Notes: generated by a model not told the origin, from the letters alone. A DNA stretch of 64,000 nucleotides from Paraclostridium tenue (GCF_015668515.1 NZ_JADPFO010000001.1:1-64000), one strand, 5' to 3'. Shown: positions 52,049 to 61,222, counted from the stretch's first letter. A program made the numbers and translations.

Positions 52049-53509
52049 TTAAATACTTTCACCAGGAAATTCATCAATTTCACTTTCAGGTATTTCACTA
52101 GAAAAATCCTCGACTTCATTTTCAGATGTTTCACTAGGAAAATCTTTAATCTTACTTACAGGCATTTCTTTATCAAAATCCCAAGGATCTCTTACGATTA
52201 ATTTGTTTGCAAATGGTATGAATGTTGAAAGTAGTGTTGAAATTAATAGTAACTGACAGAACCAAACTAAAGGCATAACTTGCATAGGAGATACTTTTCC
52301 ATTTGTGAAACTAGTTAAAATTAACATTTGAGCACCATAAGGTAAAAATCCTTGTAAAATAGAAGAAACAGTACTTAAAATAGCAGCGCTTCGTCTAGGG
52401 TCAACTTTGTATCTATAACAAAGTTTTTTAGCAACAGGACCATTTATTATAATGGCAACTGTATTATTTGCAACAGCTATGTCTGTTAAGGCAACTAAAA
52501 CACCTATACCGATTTCTGCTGATTTTTTATCTTTAATAAACTTTTGAACAGCTACAAGAAGTGCCTCTATACCACCAGCATGAGTTACCATTTCGGCAAG
52601 ACCACCTGTTAAAAGAGATAATAAGAAGATATCTGTCATATTTGTAAAACCTGTATAAATACTTTTTACAAAAGTTAATATTGTTAAATCTCCATAATAC
52701 ATTCCTATTGCTCCAGCTAAAAATATTCCCCCAGTTAAAACTAAAAATACATTCATTCCAGCAACTGCTAATACCAATACAAATAAATAAGGTAAAACTT
52801 TAACTAAGTTAAAATCATAAGCTTGCATTGTAGCAGGAACTTCTGGTTTACCAAATACAAATAGTAAAACAATTGTAATAATGGCTGGAACCAAACTTAA
52901 ATAAAAGTTTATTCTAAACTTATCTTTCATATCACAACCTTGTGTTCTTGTAGAAGCTATTGTAGTATCTGAAATTATAGAAAGGTTATCTCCAAGCATT
53001 GCTCCACCTAAAACACAAGCCATTACAAGAGGAAGAGAAGCACCAGTTTTTTCAGCTACTGCAACTGCAATTGGACCAATTGCTGCAATACATCCTACTG
53101 AAGTACCTGTAGCAGTAGATATGAAACTAGAAATTAAAAATATACCAATTACGATAAATTGTGAAGGTATGTATGTTAAACCTAAGTTTACTGTTGAATC
53201 AACACCACCCATTTGTTGGCAAACACTGGCAAAGGCACCAGCTAATAAATATATTACACACATTATTATAATGTTTGAGTTACCACAACCTTTAACAAAA
53301 ATATCAAATTTTTCATCAATAGAACCTTTAATTAAGAAAAAAGCGGCTAGAACACCACAACTGACAGCTACGGGAGCTGGGAATTGATAAAAGGCCATTT
53401 CTACGCCTTGAGCTTGAAGAATTATACCACTTCCTAAATAAACTGCTATAAAAATTAAAAATGGAATTAAAGCTTTAAAACTCGGTTTGACTTTTTCTTC
53501 TTTTCTCAT
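52049..53509 (-). CDS. nhaC: NhaC-family Na+/H+ antiporter
   Basis: 486 residues, eleven or twelve membrane helices. Family motifs include SFISTATGTSVGCIAAIGPI, GAMLGDNLSIISDTTIASTRTQGCDMKD and AVANNTVAIIINGPVAKKLC. It follows mgl on the same strand, with a hairpin between, and homologs near methionine or amino-acid genes may instead transport amino acids, so the substrate is open. The last ~38 residues form three acidic repeats (SKIKDFPSE, NEVEDFSSE, SEIDEFPGE), an unusual C-terminal extension. Confidence 0.9.
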   Translation of the reverse strand: MRKEEKVKPSFKALIPFLIFIAVYLGSGIILQAQGVEMAFYQFPAPVAVSCGVLAAFFLIKGSIDEKFDIFVKGCGNSNIIIMCVIYLLAGAFASVCQQMGGVDSTVNLGLTYIPSQFIVIGIFLISSFISTATGTSVGCIAAIGPIAVAVAEKTGASLPLVMACVLGGAMLGDNLSIISDTTIASTRTQGCDMKDKFRINFYLSLVPAIITIVLLFVFGKPEVPATMQAYDFNLVKVLPYLFVLVLAVAGMNVFLVLTGGIFLAGAIGMYYGDLTILTFVKSIYTGFTNMTDIFLLSLLTGGLAEMVTHAGGIEALLVAVQKFIKDKKSAEIGIGVLVALTDIAVANNTVAIIINGPVAKKLCYRYKVDPRRSAAILSTVSSILQGFLPYGAQMLILTSFTNGKVSPMQVMPLVWFCQLLLISTLLSTFIPFANKLIVRDPWDFDKEMPVSKIKDFPSETSENEVEDFSSEIPESEIDEFPGESI

Positions 53510-53555
53510 AAGAATTCTCCTTTGTATTAAAATTGTGACAATTAAGACTTTAAAA

Positions 53556-53593
53556 AAATTGAACCTAGCTTAATTAAACTAGGTTCAATTTTA
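53556..53593 (-). terminator. Terminator between mgl and nhaC
   Basis: AAATTGAACCTAG / CTAGGTTCAATTT stem with a T-run on the minus strand; it separates or attenuates nhaC from mgl. Confidence 0.8.
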
Positions 53594-53597
53594 AAGC

Positions 53598-54791
53598 CTA
53601 AAGTAAATCTAAGGCTTGTTTTAAATCATCTATTATATCTTCAGGGTCTTCAAGACCTACAGAAATTCTTATTAATCCATCTGAAATTCCAGCTTCAGCT
53701 CTTTCTTCTGCTGTATAAGGAGAGTGAGTCATTGAAGCAGGGTGTTGTATTAATGTCTCGCAATCACCTAAGCTAACTGCAAGAGCACATAATTCTAAAG
53801 AGTTAAGTAATTTTTTACCTGCCTCTAAGCCACCTTTAACTTCAAATGCTATCATACCACCTGGTAAATCCATTTGTTTTTTAGCTAATTCACGTTGAGG
53901 GAAGCTTTCAAGTCCAGGATAATTAACTTTTACTACATTTTTATGTCCTTCTAGGAACTTAGCAACTTCTAGTGCATTTTTACTATGTCTATCCATTCTA
54001 ATTTGTAAAGTTTTCATACCTCTTAATATTAAGTAAGCATCAAATGGGCTAAGTACAGCACCTGTCATATCTTTAACACCAAATAATCTTACTTGGTTTA
54101 TAAAGTCTTGTTTACCAACAACAAAACCTGCTATAACGTCTCCATGTCCGTTTAAGTACTTAGTTGCTGAGTGAAGTACAACATCAGCTCCCCATTCTAG
54201 AGGTCTTTGTATGTAAGGTGTACAGAAAGTATTATCTACCATAACTATACAATCTTTCTTTTCATGAGCTATTTTAGCAACAGCTTCTATATCTATTAAT
54301 TTTAAGTCTGGATTTGCTGGAGTTTCTAAATAAACAACTCTAGTGTTTTCTTTCATAGCAGCTTTAACTTCTTCTAAATTAGAAGCATCTACAAAAGTTA
54401 CTTCAACTCCATATCTTGTTAATCCATGATTTAATAATGCAAATGTGCATCCATATAAAGTTTTAGACGCAACTACATGGTCTCCAGCTTTTAAGGCTGT
54501 CCATAATGCTGAAGATATAGCTCCTATTCCTGATGCAGTAGACATACAAGCCTCTGCGCCTTCTAGTAAAGCTACTTTTTCTTCTAATTGAGTATTAGTT
54601 GGATTTCCTAATCTTGAATATATGTACCCACCTTCTTGAAGTGCAAATCTTCTTCCACCTTGTTCCGCACTATCAAATACGAATGTTGATGTTTGGCATA
54701 TTGGTGTAGTTAATGCTCCAGATACAGGGTCTTTATGATGTCCTCCATGTATCGCTCTTGTAGCAAATTTTTTGTTTTTTAAGTTTTCCAT
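53598..54791 (-). CDS. mgl: Methionine gamma-lyase
   Basis: 397 residues of the Cys/Met-metabolism PLP family. The PLP lysine lies in [13 protein letters not shown], with the usual YSRLGNPTN and [22 protein letters not shown] carries the Cys (Cys116 in Pseudomonas enzyme numbering) that distinguishes methionine gamma-lyase from cystathionine lyases. It splits methionine into methanethiol, ammonia and 2-oxobutyrate, supplying energy and sulfur compounds. AGGAGGAGAA precedes ATG. Downstream nhaC suggests linked transport. Confidence 0.92.
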   Translation of the reverse strand: MENLKNKKFATRAIHGGHHKDPVSGALTTPICQTSTFVFDSAEQGGRRFALQEGGYIYSRLGNPTNTQLEEKVALLEGAEACMSTASGIGAISSALWTALKAGDHVVASKTLYGCTFALLNHGLTRYGVEVTFVDASNLEEVKAAMKENTRVVYLETPANPDLKLIDIEAVAKIAHEKKDCIVMVDNTFCTPYIQRPLEWGADVVLHSATKYLNGHGDVIAGFVVGKQDFINQVRLFGVKDMTGAVLSPFDAYLILRGMKTLQIRMDRHSKNALEVAKFLEGHKNVVKVNYPGLESFPQRELAKKQMDLPGGMIAFEVKGGLEAGKKLLNSLELCALAVSLGDCETLIQHPASMTHSPYTAEERAEAGISDGLIRISVGLEDPEDIIDDLKQALDLL

Positions 54792-55109
54792 AGTAATTCT
54801 CCTCCTAGATTTGATTAAATAGTAGTGTCTTACTTTGTGAAAACGATTACTTGCGTCTTCTCCTTTAATATAGCACTATTGGAATTTATATACAAATTCA
54901 AAAATTTTCAATAAACTTAACATAATAAAAAAATTTCAGATTAAAAATAGGAAAACGTATATAATGAATTATTCTTACTTAAAAAATTTTTTATATATAT
55001 AAATTTTACTTTATTTATTTCAAAGTTTATACAAAATTAAAAAAATGTTAAAAGTTTCACTACTATAGCTTAAGTTACTGTAATTTCAAGGGATATGAGG
55101 AGAGTATAA
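54792..55109. other. Intergenic upstream of mgl
   Basis: About 318 AT-rich bases before the next terminator. No S-box, T-box or other leader was recognised. Confidence 0.4.
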
Positions 55110-55157
55110 AAAAACCTATATAGAAACACATCTTTTTCGTGTTTACTATATAGGGTT
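55110..55157. terminator. Terminator at the border of the phage-like module
   Basis: AACCTATATAG.AAACAC / GTGTTT.CTATATAGGGTT stem. Confidence 0.75.
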
Positions 55158-55190
55158 AATATTAATCTTATTTTAAGGTGAAATTAAAAT

Positions 55191-55691
55191 TTATATTAAA
55201 GATTCATGATATAAAAGATTATCATTACTATATAAATACAAAATTTTATCTGAAAATTTTATATAACCCTTATCTTTTTTTATAAAATTAAGCTTAGACA
55301 TAAGCATAGGATAAGGAACTTCAAGACTATCTGCTAAATCATAAAGATTTGTTTCATATTTTAATTTTTCAACAAGCTCACTATCAGGAATTAAAAAATT
55401 ACAAGCCCATTTAAGAGCCTTTAATTCCATAGTATCAAGATTAACTCTATCTGTATAATGAGTAAGAACTCCAACAAAATTTCCATCAGTAGTAAAATGA
55501 TGACCAAGTTCTTCTGATAAAACTTCTAGAGTTTTCTTTTTATCACCTAAAATTATTTTATTTAAAGTTATAATAGGTGGGTAGCCTTCCATTTTTGTAT
55601 AAAGACCTAACAAAGAAGGCATTAAAGTTGCAGTTTCAAGAACTATCCCATTTTCCTCACATAATTCATATAACTTGTCTAATTTATCCAT
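55191..55691 (-). CDS. ImmA/IrrE-type metallopeptidase
   Basis: 166 residues. The zinc site reads VLSEELGHHFTTDGN, the phage-type variant (EELGHH) of HExxH, followed by VNLDTMELKALKWACNFLIP in which the third-ligand Glu region and the ARxxA-like helix are recognisable. ImmA-type peptidases cleave a CI-like repressor to derepress a mobile element. The repressor gene lies directly upstream on the same strand. ATG 55691 is chosen; GGGGG lies before it. Confidence 0.88.
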   Translation of the reverse strand: MDKLDKLYELCEENGIVLETATLMPSLLGLYTKMEGYPPIITLNKIILGDKKKTLEVLSEELGHHFTTDGNFVGVLTHYTDRVNLDTMELKALKWACNFLIPDSELVEKLKYETNLYDLADSLEVPYPMLMSKLNFIKKDKGYIKFSDKILYLYSNDNLLYHESLI

Positions 55692-55721
55692 AAACAATTA
55701 TCCCCCTAAACATATAAAAAA

Positions 55722-56123
55722 CTAATCTTTCTTTGGATATTTAAACATAAGATAGTTAAGATAACTTTCTAACTGTTCTCTAGCTTCATCTGATAAATCC
55801 TCACATAAATTAACCTTTTGACCGTCACTAGTTGTAAAGTATTCTTGTTTATCAAAATCTTTTTCATAAGAATTACTTCTATGAGTTGCAATAGTCATAT
55901 CCTTATTATCTAGCGTTTTAACTGAATTAGGAACACCTATTAAATAATCTGTTGTAACATTAAAAAACTGTGCTAATAAATTTAGCTTATCAAAATCTGG
56001 GTGTTTATCCTTAGTTTCATATCCTGCAATAGTTGCTCTTCCAACACCTAAAAAATCTCCAACTTGTTGCTGAGTAACATTTTTTTCTATTCTTAAATCT
56101 TTTAATCTTTGACCAAACGACAT
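55722..56123 (-). CDS. CI-like phage repressor
   Basis: 133 residues. N-terminal HTH (MSFGQRLKDLRIEKNVTQQQ, VGDFLGVGRATIAGYETKDK, FDKLNLLAQFFNVTTDYLIG) followed by a tail with QLESYLNYLMFKYPKKD. It is likely to hold the divergent early genes off and be inactivated by the adjacent ImmA-type peptidase. GGAGGTGA lies directly before the ATG. The 275-base gap to the plus-strand Cro-like gene holds the lytic-switch promoters. Confidence 0.9.
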   Translation of the reverse strand: MSFGQRLKDLRIEKNVTQQQVGDFLGVGRATIAGYETKDKHPDFDKLNLLAQFFNVTTDYLIGVPNSVKTLDNKDMTIATHRSNSYEKDFDKQEYFTTSDGQKVNLCEDLSDEAREQLESYLNYLMFKYPKKD

Positions 56124-56398
56124 GAAAATTCACCTCCAATTACTTTTATATAAAAAATATAAAAATTTATATTATTAATTAAGAATTTATTCAAAATTTT
56201 ATTGAATATATGTAACGGATTATATACTTATATTTTATATAAAATGTGTCTTAGTGTAAACAAAAATGTGACTCTTATATAAATTTTATAGACAAGGTAA
56301 CAAAACGTAACTATAATCATAAATATAAAGTCGTGGCTAAAAGACACGATAAATACTTTGGTAACATAAAGACACTTAAAATAAAAGGGGGGAGAAAA

Positions 56399-56590
56399 AT
56401 GAGAATAAATTTAAAAGAAGCTAGAAAAAGCAAAAACCTAACTCAACTTCAAGTTGCAAACAAGCTAAACATAGACAGGTCATATTACACAAAAATAGAA
56501 AGAGGACAAAGAACACCATCATTAGATATTGCTTTAAAAATTAAAGAAGTTCTAAATTATGAAAGTGATGATATTTTTAAAAACAATTAG
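56399..56590 (+). CDS. Cro-like HTH protein
   Basis: 63 residues. MRINLKEARKSKNLTQLQVA, NKLNIDRSYYTKIERGQRTP and LDIALKIKEVLNYESDDIF make up a single XRE domain. AAGGGGGGAG lies 5-7 bases before ATG 56399; a longer in-frame extension lacks a ribosome site. As the first rightward gene opposite the CI-like repressor, it should act as Cro and set the early genes on. Confidence 0.88.
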   Translation: MRINLKEARKSKNLTQLQVANKLNIDRSYYTKIERGQRTPSLDIALKIKEVLNYESDDIFKNN

Positions 56591-56601
56591 GAGGTATTTA
56601 T

Positions 56602-57381
56602 ATGGAGATTTTTAAAAATAAGGATTTTGGGGAAATCATGGTGCTAAATACAAACAACAAAGAGTACTTTGATGCAGTAGAATGTTGTAGGATTTTAGGT
56701 TATTTAAATCCTCATGATGCGATAAATAGACATTGTAAAAAGAAGGGAATAACTTTTTACGAGATAGGCATAGTTTCTGGCAAAAAAAGAAATGGAGAAG
56801 ACATTATCCAATATGTTAATAGAAAGTTTATAGATGAATCAAATTTATATAGATTAATTATAAAGTCAAAGCTTGAAACTGCTAACAGATTTGAAAGTTG
56901 GATATTTGAAGAGGTACTTCCAACCATTAGAAAGCAGGGGGCATATTTAGATAACAAAATTATAAACAATATAATAAATAACCCAGATTTTTTAGAAAAC
57001 CTAATTGATAGTTTAATAAATAAAAATAATTCTTATAAAGAATTTATAAAAGTCATAGAAGAAACAAAAGAAGTTATAAGCATAGGAACTTTTGCTAAAG
57101 TTTTAAGCAACAACAATATACATATTGGAAGAAATAGACTTTTCTTTTGGTTTAGAGAAAATGGATATTTGATTAAAAATGGAATAGATAAAAATCTTCC
57201 AAAACAGAAATACATAGACAGAGGATATTTTAAGGTTATAGAAAAAATAATCAAAACTGAAAATGGAGAAAAGTTACAAGCAACAACTAGGATAACTGGG
57301 AAAGGACAGACTTACTTTATAAATAAAATAAAAACAGATTATATGAGTGTTTTAAATAAGGAAATTGATAATTGTAATTAA
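56602..57381 (+). CDS. Phage antirepressor with Bro-N domain
   Basis: 259 residues. The N-terminal Bro-N domain (LNTNNKEYFDAVECCRILGY, NPHDAINRHCKKKGI, FESWIFEEVLPTIRKQGAYL) is followed by an ANT/KilAC-type C-terminus (VISIGTFAKVLSNNNIHIGR, NRLFFWFRENGYLI). Such proteins neutralise phage repressors. GGAGG precedes ATG, 11 bases after the Cro-like gene. Confidence 0.9.
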   Translation: MEIFKNKDFGEIMVLNTNNKEYFDAVECCRILGYLNPHDAINRHCKKKGITFYEIGIVSGKKRNGEDIIQYVNRKFIDESNLYRLIIKSKLETANRFESWIFEEVLPTIRKQGAYLDNKIINNIINNPDFLENLIDSLINKNNSYKEFIKVIEETKEVISIGTFAKVLSNNNIHIGRNRLFFWFRENGYLIKNGIDKNLPKQKYIDRGYFKVIEKIIKTENGEKLQATTRITGKGQTYFINKIKTDYMSVLNKEIDNCN

Positions 57382-57393
57382 AAGGGGGGTATT

Positions 57394-58329
57394 ATGAAAA
57401 AATTTTTAGATGCAAAGATTATATACAATACTAAAAACATGAGTAAAGCTGAGTGGCTAGAAAAAAGAAGATGTGGAATAGGTGGTTCTGATGCTTCAAG
57501 CATTGTTAATATGAGTCCTTTTAAAAGTAGGGCTAGTGTTTATATAGATAAATTACATAGTAATAATTATGAAGAATGTGAAAGTTTTAGAATGGAGTTG
57601 GGAAATAAGTTAGAAGATTTTGTGGCTCGTGAGTTTATGATAAGAACTGGTAAAAAGGTAAGAAATGTAAATGGAATTTTAAGAAATGATAAATATCCAT
57701 TTGCTATTGCAAACATTGATAGATATGTATTTGGAGAAAAAGCAATATTAGAGTGTAAGGTTACTAATTCTTTTCAAAAGAAAGAATGGGAAAAACAAGT
57801 TCCTATTCATTATCAAATACAATGCCTTCATTATATGGCAGTTACAGGAGCTAGTTGTTGTTACGTTGCAGCACTTATTGGAAATGAGGATTTTGTTATT
57901 CATAAATTAGAAAGAGATGAAGAACTTATAAATTACTTAATGGAAGAAGAAGAAAAGTTTTGGAAGGAATATATTTTAGGAGATAAAGTTCCAATTCCTG
58001 ATGGTAGTGAAGATTATTCTAGGTTTTTAAAAAATAAATATAAAAATCCAAAAAATGAAAGTATTATTCTTTTTATGAAAGAAGAAAAAATCAATAGATA
58101 TGATGAAGTTTTAAAGCTTATTAAGGAACTTGATTTGGAGAAAAAGTATATTGAACAAGTTATTCAAAATGAGATGGGAGATTATGAAGTAGCTTTTGTT
58201 GGAGATAGAAAGATTACTTGGAAAAATCAAAGTAGGTCTAGTTTTGACACTAGAAAATTTAAAGCTGATTTTCCTGAAATTGCTAGTGATTATGTAAAGA
58301 CTACTACTTCTAGGGTGTTTAGGATGTAG
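57394..58329 (+). CDS. YqaJ-family phage recombination nuclease
   Basis: 311 residues. Typical YqaJ/lambda-exonuclease start WLEKRRCGIGGSDASSIV, the RMELGNKLEDFVAREF helix, and the catalytic block NIDRYVFGEKAILECKV...HYQIQCLHYMAVTG (Asp, Glu-x-Lys and Gln). It digests one strand of DNA ends for single-strand annealing with the RecT protein encoded downstream. The hairpin element and a minus-strand ORF separate the two genes. Confidence 0.92.
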   Translation: MKKFLDAKIIYNTKNMSKAEWLEKRRCGIGGSDASSIVNMSPFKSRASVYIDKLHSNNYEECESFRMELGNKLEDFVAREFMIRTGKKVRNVNGILRNDKYPFAIANIDRYVFGEKAILECKVTNSFQKKEWEKQVPIHYQIQCLHYMAVTGASCCYVAALIGNEDFVIHKLERDEELINYLMEEEEKFWKEYILGDKVPIPDGSEDYSRFLKNKYKNPKNESIILFMKEEKINRYDEVLKLIKELDLEKKYIEQVIQNEMGDYEVAFVGDRKITWKNQSRSSFDTRKFKADFPEIASDYVKTTTSRVFRM

Positions 58330-58354
58330 ATATTTAGCTTGTTTCGTGGTGGGG

Positions 58355-58430
58355 GGTGTTATATAGTATTTTCCTTCACTGTAAAGCCTAAAACATGGCT
58401 TTAACGTTTCGTCAAATACTATATAACACC
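58355..58430 (-). repeat. Conserved hairpin element, copy 2
   Basis: GGTGTTATATAGTATTT (58355-58371) and AAATACTATATAACACC (58414-58430) are perfect 17-bp arms. They enclose the core TTCCTTCACTGTAAAGCCT...GGCTTTAACGTTTCGTCA shared with copy 1 at 28025-28112. The outer arms of the two copies differ in sequence, but both pair. Confidence 0.75.
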
Positions 58431-58450
58431 TTACCTAGAATTGTAAGGCT

Positions 58451-58720
58451 TTAGATTAAAATAAATTTATTTATAAATAAAGTTAGAAAAATTACTATAA
58501 TTAGTCTTATTATACTTTGATAGTCTAGTTTTCCTGTTTTTTTGTAGTCAATGTAATAATCTAAAGCTGTATATATTAAGAGTAGTATTAAAGTTATGAC
58601 TCCTAGCAACTTATTACCGTAATCTAAAAACATTAAAAAAACTACAAAGGTCATAAAAATAAGACAATATTGCAAAATTTTTAGTTTAGATATATTTTGT
58701 GGTTTTAATATAAAAATCAC
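58451..58720 (-). CDS. Small membrane protein inside phage-like module
   Basis: Up to 89 residues with three hydrophobic helices (YCLIFMTFVVFLMFLDYG; LLGVITLILLLIYTALDYY; IIRLIIVIFLTLFINKFIL). It lies opposite to the surrounding early genes. The start is uncertain: GTG 58720 is the first option, and AAGG lies very close to it. Possibly a lysogenic-conversion or host-derived gene; unknown. Confidence 0.45.
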   Translation of the reverse strand: MIFILKPQNISKLKILQYCLIFMTFVVFLMFLDYGNKLLGVITLILLLIYTALDYYIDYKKTGKLDYQSIIRLIIVIFLTLFINKFILI

Positions 58721-58790
58721 ATCCTTAAATTGTATGTTAAGTAAATTATAGTTACATATTTTTTAATTTTCAATAAAGGGGGAATTTTTT

Positions 58791-59531
58791 ATGAATAATT
58801 TAAAAAAGGAAATAAAAAAGAAGGAAGAAAAGCTTGAAAATTTGGAGATAAAGCCTGTTTATGCTATGAAGCAAATTATGATAAAGATGAAAAATGATAT
58901 AGAAAGTAGGCTTTTAAGTAATATTGATTTTGATAAGTTTTTAAATAAAGCTATTAATGTTTTTAATTCCAATGAAAATTTTAAGTCTTGTGAGATTATG
59001 ACTTTTATTAATGCTATGGTTAAGTGTGCTAGTTTAAATCTTGAGCCTAATAGTGTTTTAGGACAGGCTTATCTTGTACCAGTAAAGTTTGGTGATGATT
59101 GTAAGGTTGAGTTTCAAATAGGTTATAAAGGAATGATAGAGCTTGCTTATAGAAGTGGAAAGGTTAAAAGTTTGTATGCTAATGAGGTTAAGGCTAATGA
59201 TGAGTTTTATATTGATTATGGATTAGAGCAAAAGTTAGTACATAGACCATGCCTAATTGGTGATAGGGGAGAGGTTATAGGCTATTATGCTGTTTATCAT
59301 TTAGACTCAATGGGATCTAGTTTTGTGTTTATGACTCGTGATGAAATTTTAAGTCACTCTAAGAAGTATAGTAAAATCTTTGGGATTGATTTGTGGGAAA
59401 GTGAATTTGATGCTATGGCAAAGAAAACTGTTATAAAGAAGTTACTTAAATATGCTCCTTTAAGTATAGATTTGCAAAAGTCAGTTTTATTAGATGAAAG
59501 TATAAAGACTAATTTACAAGGGGGAATATAG
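58791..59531 (+). CDS. recT: RecT-family single-strand annealing protein
   Basis: 246 residues. NSNENFKSCEIMTFINAMVK, CASLNLEPNSVLGQAYLVPV, EFQIGYKGMIELAYRSGKVK and KKYSKIFG...WESEFDAMAKKTVIKKLLK are the standard RecT core. It anneals single-stranded DNA made by the YqaJ nuclease during phage recombination. AAGGGGGAA precedes ATG. Confidence 0.94.
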   Translation: MNNLKKEIKKKEEKLENLEIKPVYAMKQIMIKMKNDIESRLLSNIDFDKFLNKAINVFNSNENFKSCEIMTFINAMVKCASLNLEPNSVLGQAYLVPVKFGDDCKVEFQIGYKGMIELAYRSGKVKSLYANEVKANDEFYIDYGLEQKLVHRPCLIGDRGEVIGYYAVYHLDSMGSSFVFMTRDEILSHSKKYSKIFGIDLWESEFDAMAKKTVIKKLLKYAPLSIDLQKSVLLDESIKTNLQGGI

Positions 59532-60500
59532 ATGGCTGTTTATAGGCATATTCATATAGATTTTTGGCAAGATGGTTTTATTTTAGATTTAACTCCTGAG
59601 GAGAAGTATTTTTATATGTATCTTATGACTAATAGTAAGACAAGCCAATGTGGAATTTATGAGCTTCCAAAGAGAATTATAGAAACGGAAACTGGATATA
59701 ACAGAGAAACTGTAGAGAAGCTACTTTCTAGATTTGAGGATTATGGGAAAGTTGTTTATAGTGAGGAAACTAAGGAAGTGTTTTTAAAAAATTGGATTAA
59801 GCATAACAAAGTAGTTAGCCCTAAGGTTAGAAAGTGTATAGAAAAAGAGCTTAAAAATATTAAAAGCGATTATCTTGTAGATTTATTTTTAAAAGAGTGT
59901 GATAGGTATGGATACAGTATAGATACAGTTAATTTAAAATCTAATAAGGCTATGGATAGTGTATGTATACCCATAGTTGAAGTTGATTTAAGTTTAAGTA
60001 ACCACTATGGGGAAAAAGAAAAAGAAAAAGAAAAAGAAAAACAAAAACAAAAAGAAAAAGAAAAACAAAAACAAAAAATAGAAAGTGAAAAAGAAAGTAT
60101 AGGTATGTATATAAAAAATAATATAGATGAGTATGCAAAGCTTTATGAAGAAAATATAGGACTTATAAATGGAATAGTTGGAGAGTGGTTAATTGAGTTA
60201 AGTGAAGATGTAGATATTAAACTTTTTAAAAGAGCTATAGAAATAGCTACAGATAATAAAAGGTGTAATAAGGGGTATGTTAATGGAATTATTAGACAGT
60301 GGAGAGAAAATAATATAAAAACTTTTGATAATTTAAAAGAGTATGAAGCTAGAAAGCAAAACAAAGGGGGAAGTGAAGGTGGAAAGTATGAACAGTCTAA
60401 GTATCAAAGAGAGCTTAAAAAAGAGGACTCAAACCTTTATAGAAAGCCAACAGAAGAAGAAATCAGGGAACTTAGAGCATTTATTGAAGAAGAAATATAA
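59532..60500 (+). CDS. DnaD-like replication protein
   Basis: 322 residues. The N-terminal winged-helix region (FWQDGFILDLTPEEKYFYMY, GIYELPKRIIETETGYNRET) and C-terminal DnaD domain (YAKLYEENIGLINGIVGEWL, KRAIEIATDNKRCNKGYVNG, IIRQWRENNIKT with the YxxxIxxxW-like motif) are joined by a low-complexity Lys-Glu/Lys-Gln linker (about residues 161-183). It recruits the host helicase to the element's replication origin together with the DnaC-like protein. It starts directly after recT. Confidence 0.9.
   Translation: MAVYRHIHIDFWQDGFILDLTPEEKYFYMYLMTNSKTSQCGIYELPKRIIETETGYNRETVEKLLSRFEDYGKVVYSEETKEVFLKNWIKHNKVVSPKVRKCIEKELKNIKSDYLVDLFLKECDRYGYSIDTVNLKSNKAMDSVCIPIVEVDLSLSNHYGEKEKEKEKEKQKQKEKEKQKQKIESEKESIGMYIKNNIDEYAKLYEENIGLINGIVGEWLIELSEDVDIKLFKRAIEIATDNKRCNKGYVNGIIRQWRENNIKTFDNLKEYEARKQNKGGSEGGKYEQSKYQRELKKEDSNLYRKPTEEEIRELRAFIEEEI
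60012..60077 (+). repeat. Hexanucleotide repeat in dnaD-like gene
   Basis: Tandem GAAAAA/CAAAAA units code for alternating Lys-Glu and Lys-Gln. Slippage changes linker length by two residues without breaking the frame. Confidence 0.85.
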
Positions 60501-61164
60501 ATGTGAAAAATGTAGGGATTTAACTTTTATACTAGATGGGGATAATGCAACTTATTGTGAGTGTAGAGCTTTAAGAGAAGCTAAAGATATTTTAAAATCA
60601 AGTGGAATAAGTGATGAATTTAGGAAAAAGACTTTTGATAGTTTTAACTATACTTATGATATTCAAGTTATAGATGCTTATAGAAAAGCTAGGGAATATG
60701 TAAAAAAATTTGATGAGATAAAAAACAGTAGGAGAAATTCTATAATGTTTTTAGGGCAAGTGGGTTCGGGGAAAACTCATTTGTCCCTTGCTATTGCCAA
60801 TAGTCTTATGAATGATTGTGTGGGAGTTTTGTATATGCCTTATAGGGATGTTATAACTTATATTAAGCAAAATATTATGGATAAAGAAGTTTATGAAAGT
60901 ATTGTTAGCAGGTATAAAAATGCAAAGGTGCTTTTGATAGATGATTTGTTTAAGGGGAGTATTAGTAAAAGTGATGTAAATATTATGTTTGAGATAGTGA
61001 ATTTTAGATATTTTAATAATTTGCCTATGATTGTAAGTTGTGAGATGGGAATTGATGAGATTTTAGATGTTGATGAAGCTGTGGGGAGTAGGCTTTATGA
61101 GATGAGTAGGGGTTATTTGGTGGAGTTTAAGGGGAAGAAGCTTAATTATAGGATGTATAGATAA
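60388..61164 (+). CDS. DnaC-like helicase loader ATPase
   Basis: About 258 residues. An N-terminal zinc-finger-like region (KYKCEKCRDLTF, ATYCECRAL), then an AAA+ core with Walker A FLGQVGSGKTHLS, Walker B VLLIDDLFKG and sensor residues near MIVSCEMGID. It loads the replicative helicase at the element's origin. It overlaps the dnaD-like gene by about 110 bases in another frame; the start at 60388 is a best guess. Confidence 0.85.
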   Translation: MNSLSIKESLKKRTQTFIESQQKKKSGNLEHLLKKKYKCEKCRDLTFILDGDNATYCECRALREAKDILKSSGISDEFRKKTFDSFNYTYDIQVIDAYRKAREYVKKFDEIKNSRRNSIMFLGQVGSGKTHLSLAIANSLMNDCVGVLYMPYRDVITYIKQNIMDKEVYESIVSRYKNAKVLLIDDLFKGSISKSDVNIMFEIVNFRYFNNLPMIVSCEMGIDEILDVDEAVGSRLYEMSRGYLVEFKGKKLNYRMYR

Positions 61165-61187
61165 AAATAAAAGAAACAAAAAAATAA

Positions 61188-61215
61188 GGAGTGAAGATAA
61201 GTATATCTTTACTCC
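61188..61215 (+). terminator. Terminator after DnaC-like gene
   Basis: GGAGTGAAGATA / TATCTTTACTCC with a T-run. A copy lies at 62219-62248. Confidence 0.75.
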
Positions 61216-61222
61216 CAATTTT

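Noticed and set aside
54792-55109. SAM (S-box) riboswitch before methionine gamma-lyase
   Set aside because: I searched the upstream minus-strand sequence for the S-box core and its stems and found nothing similar.
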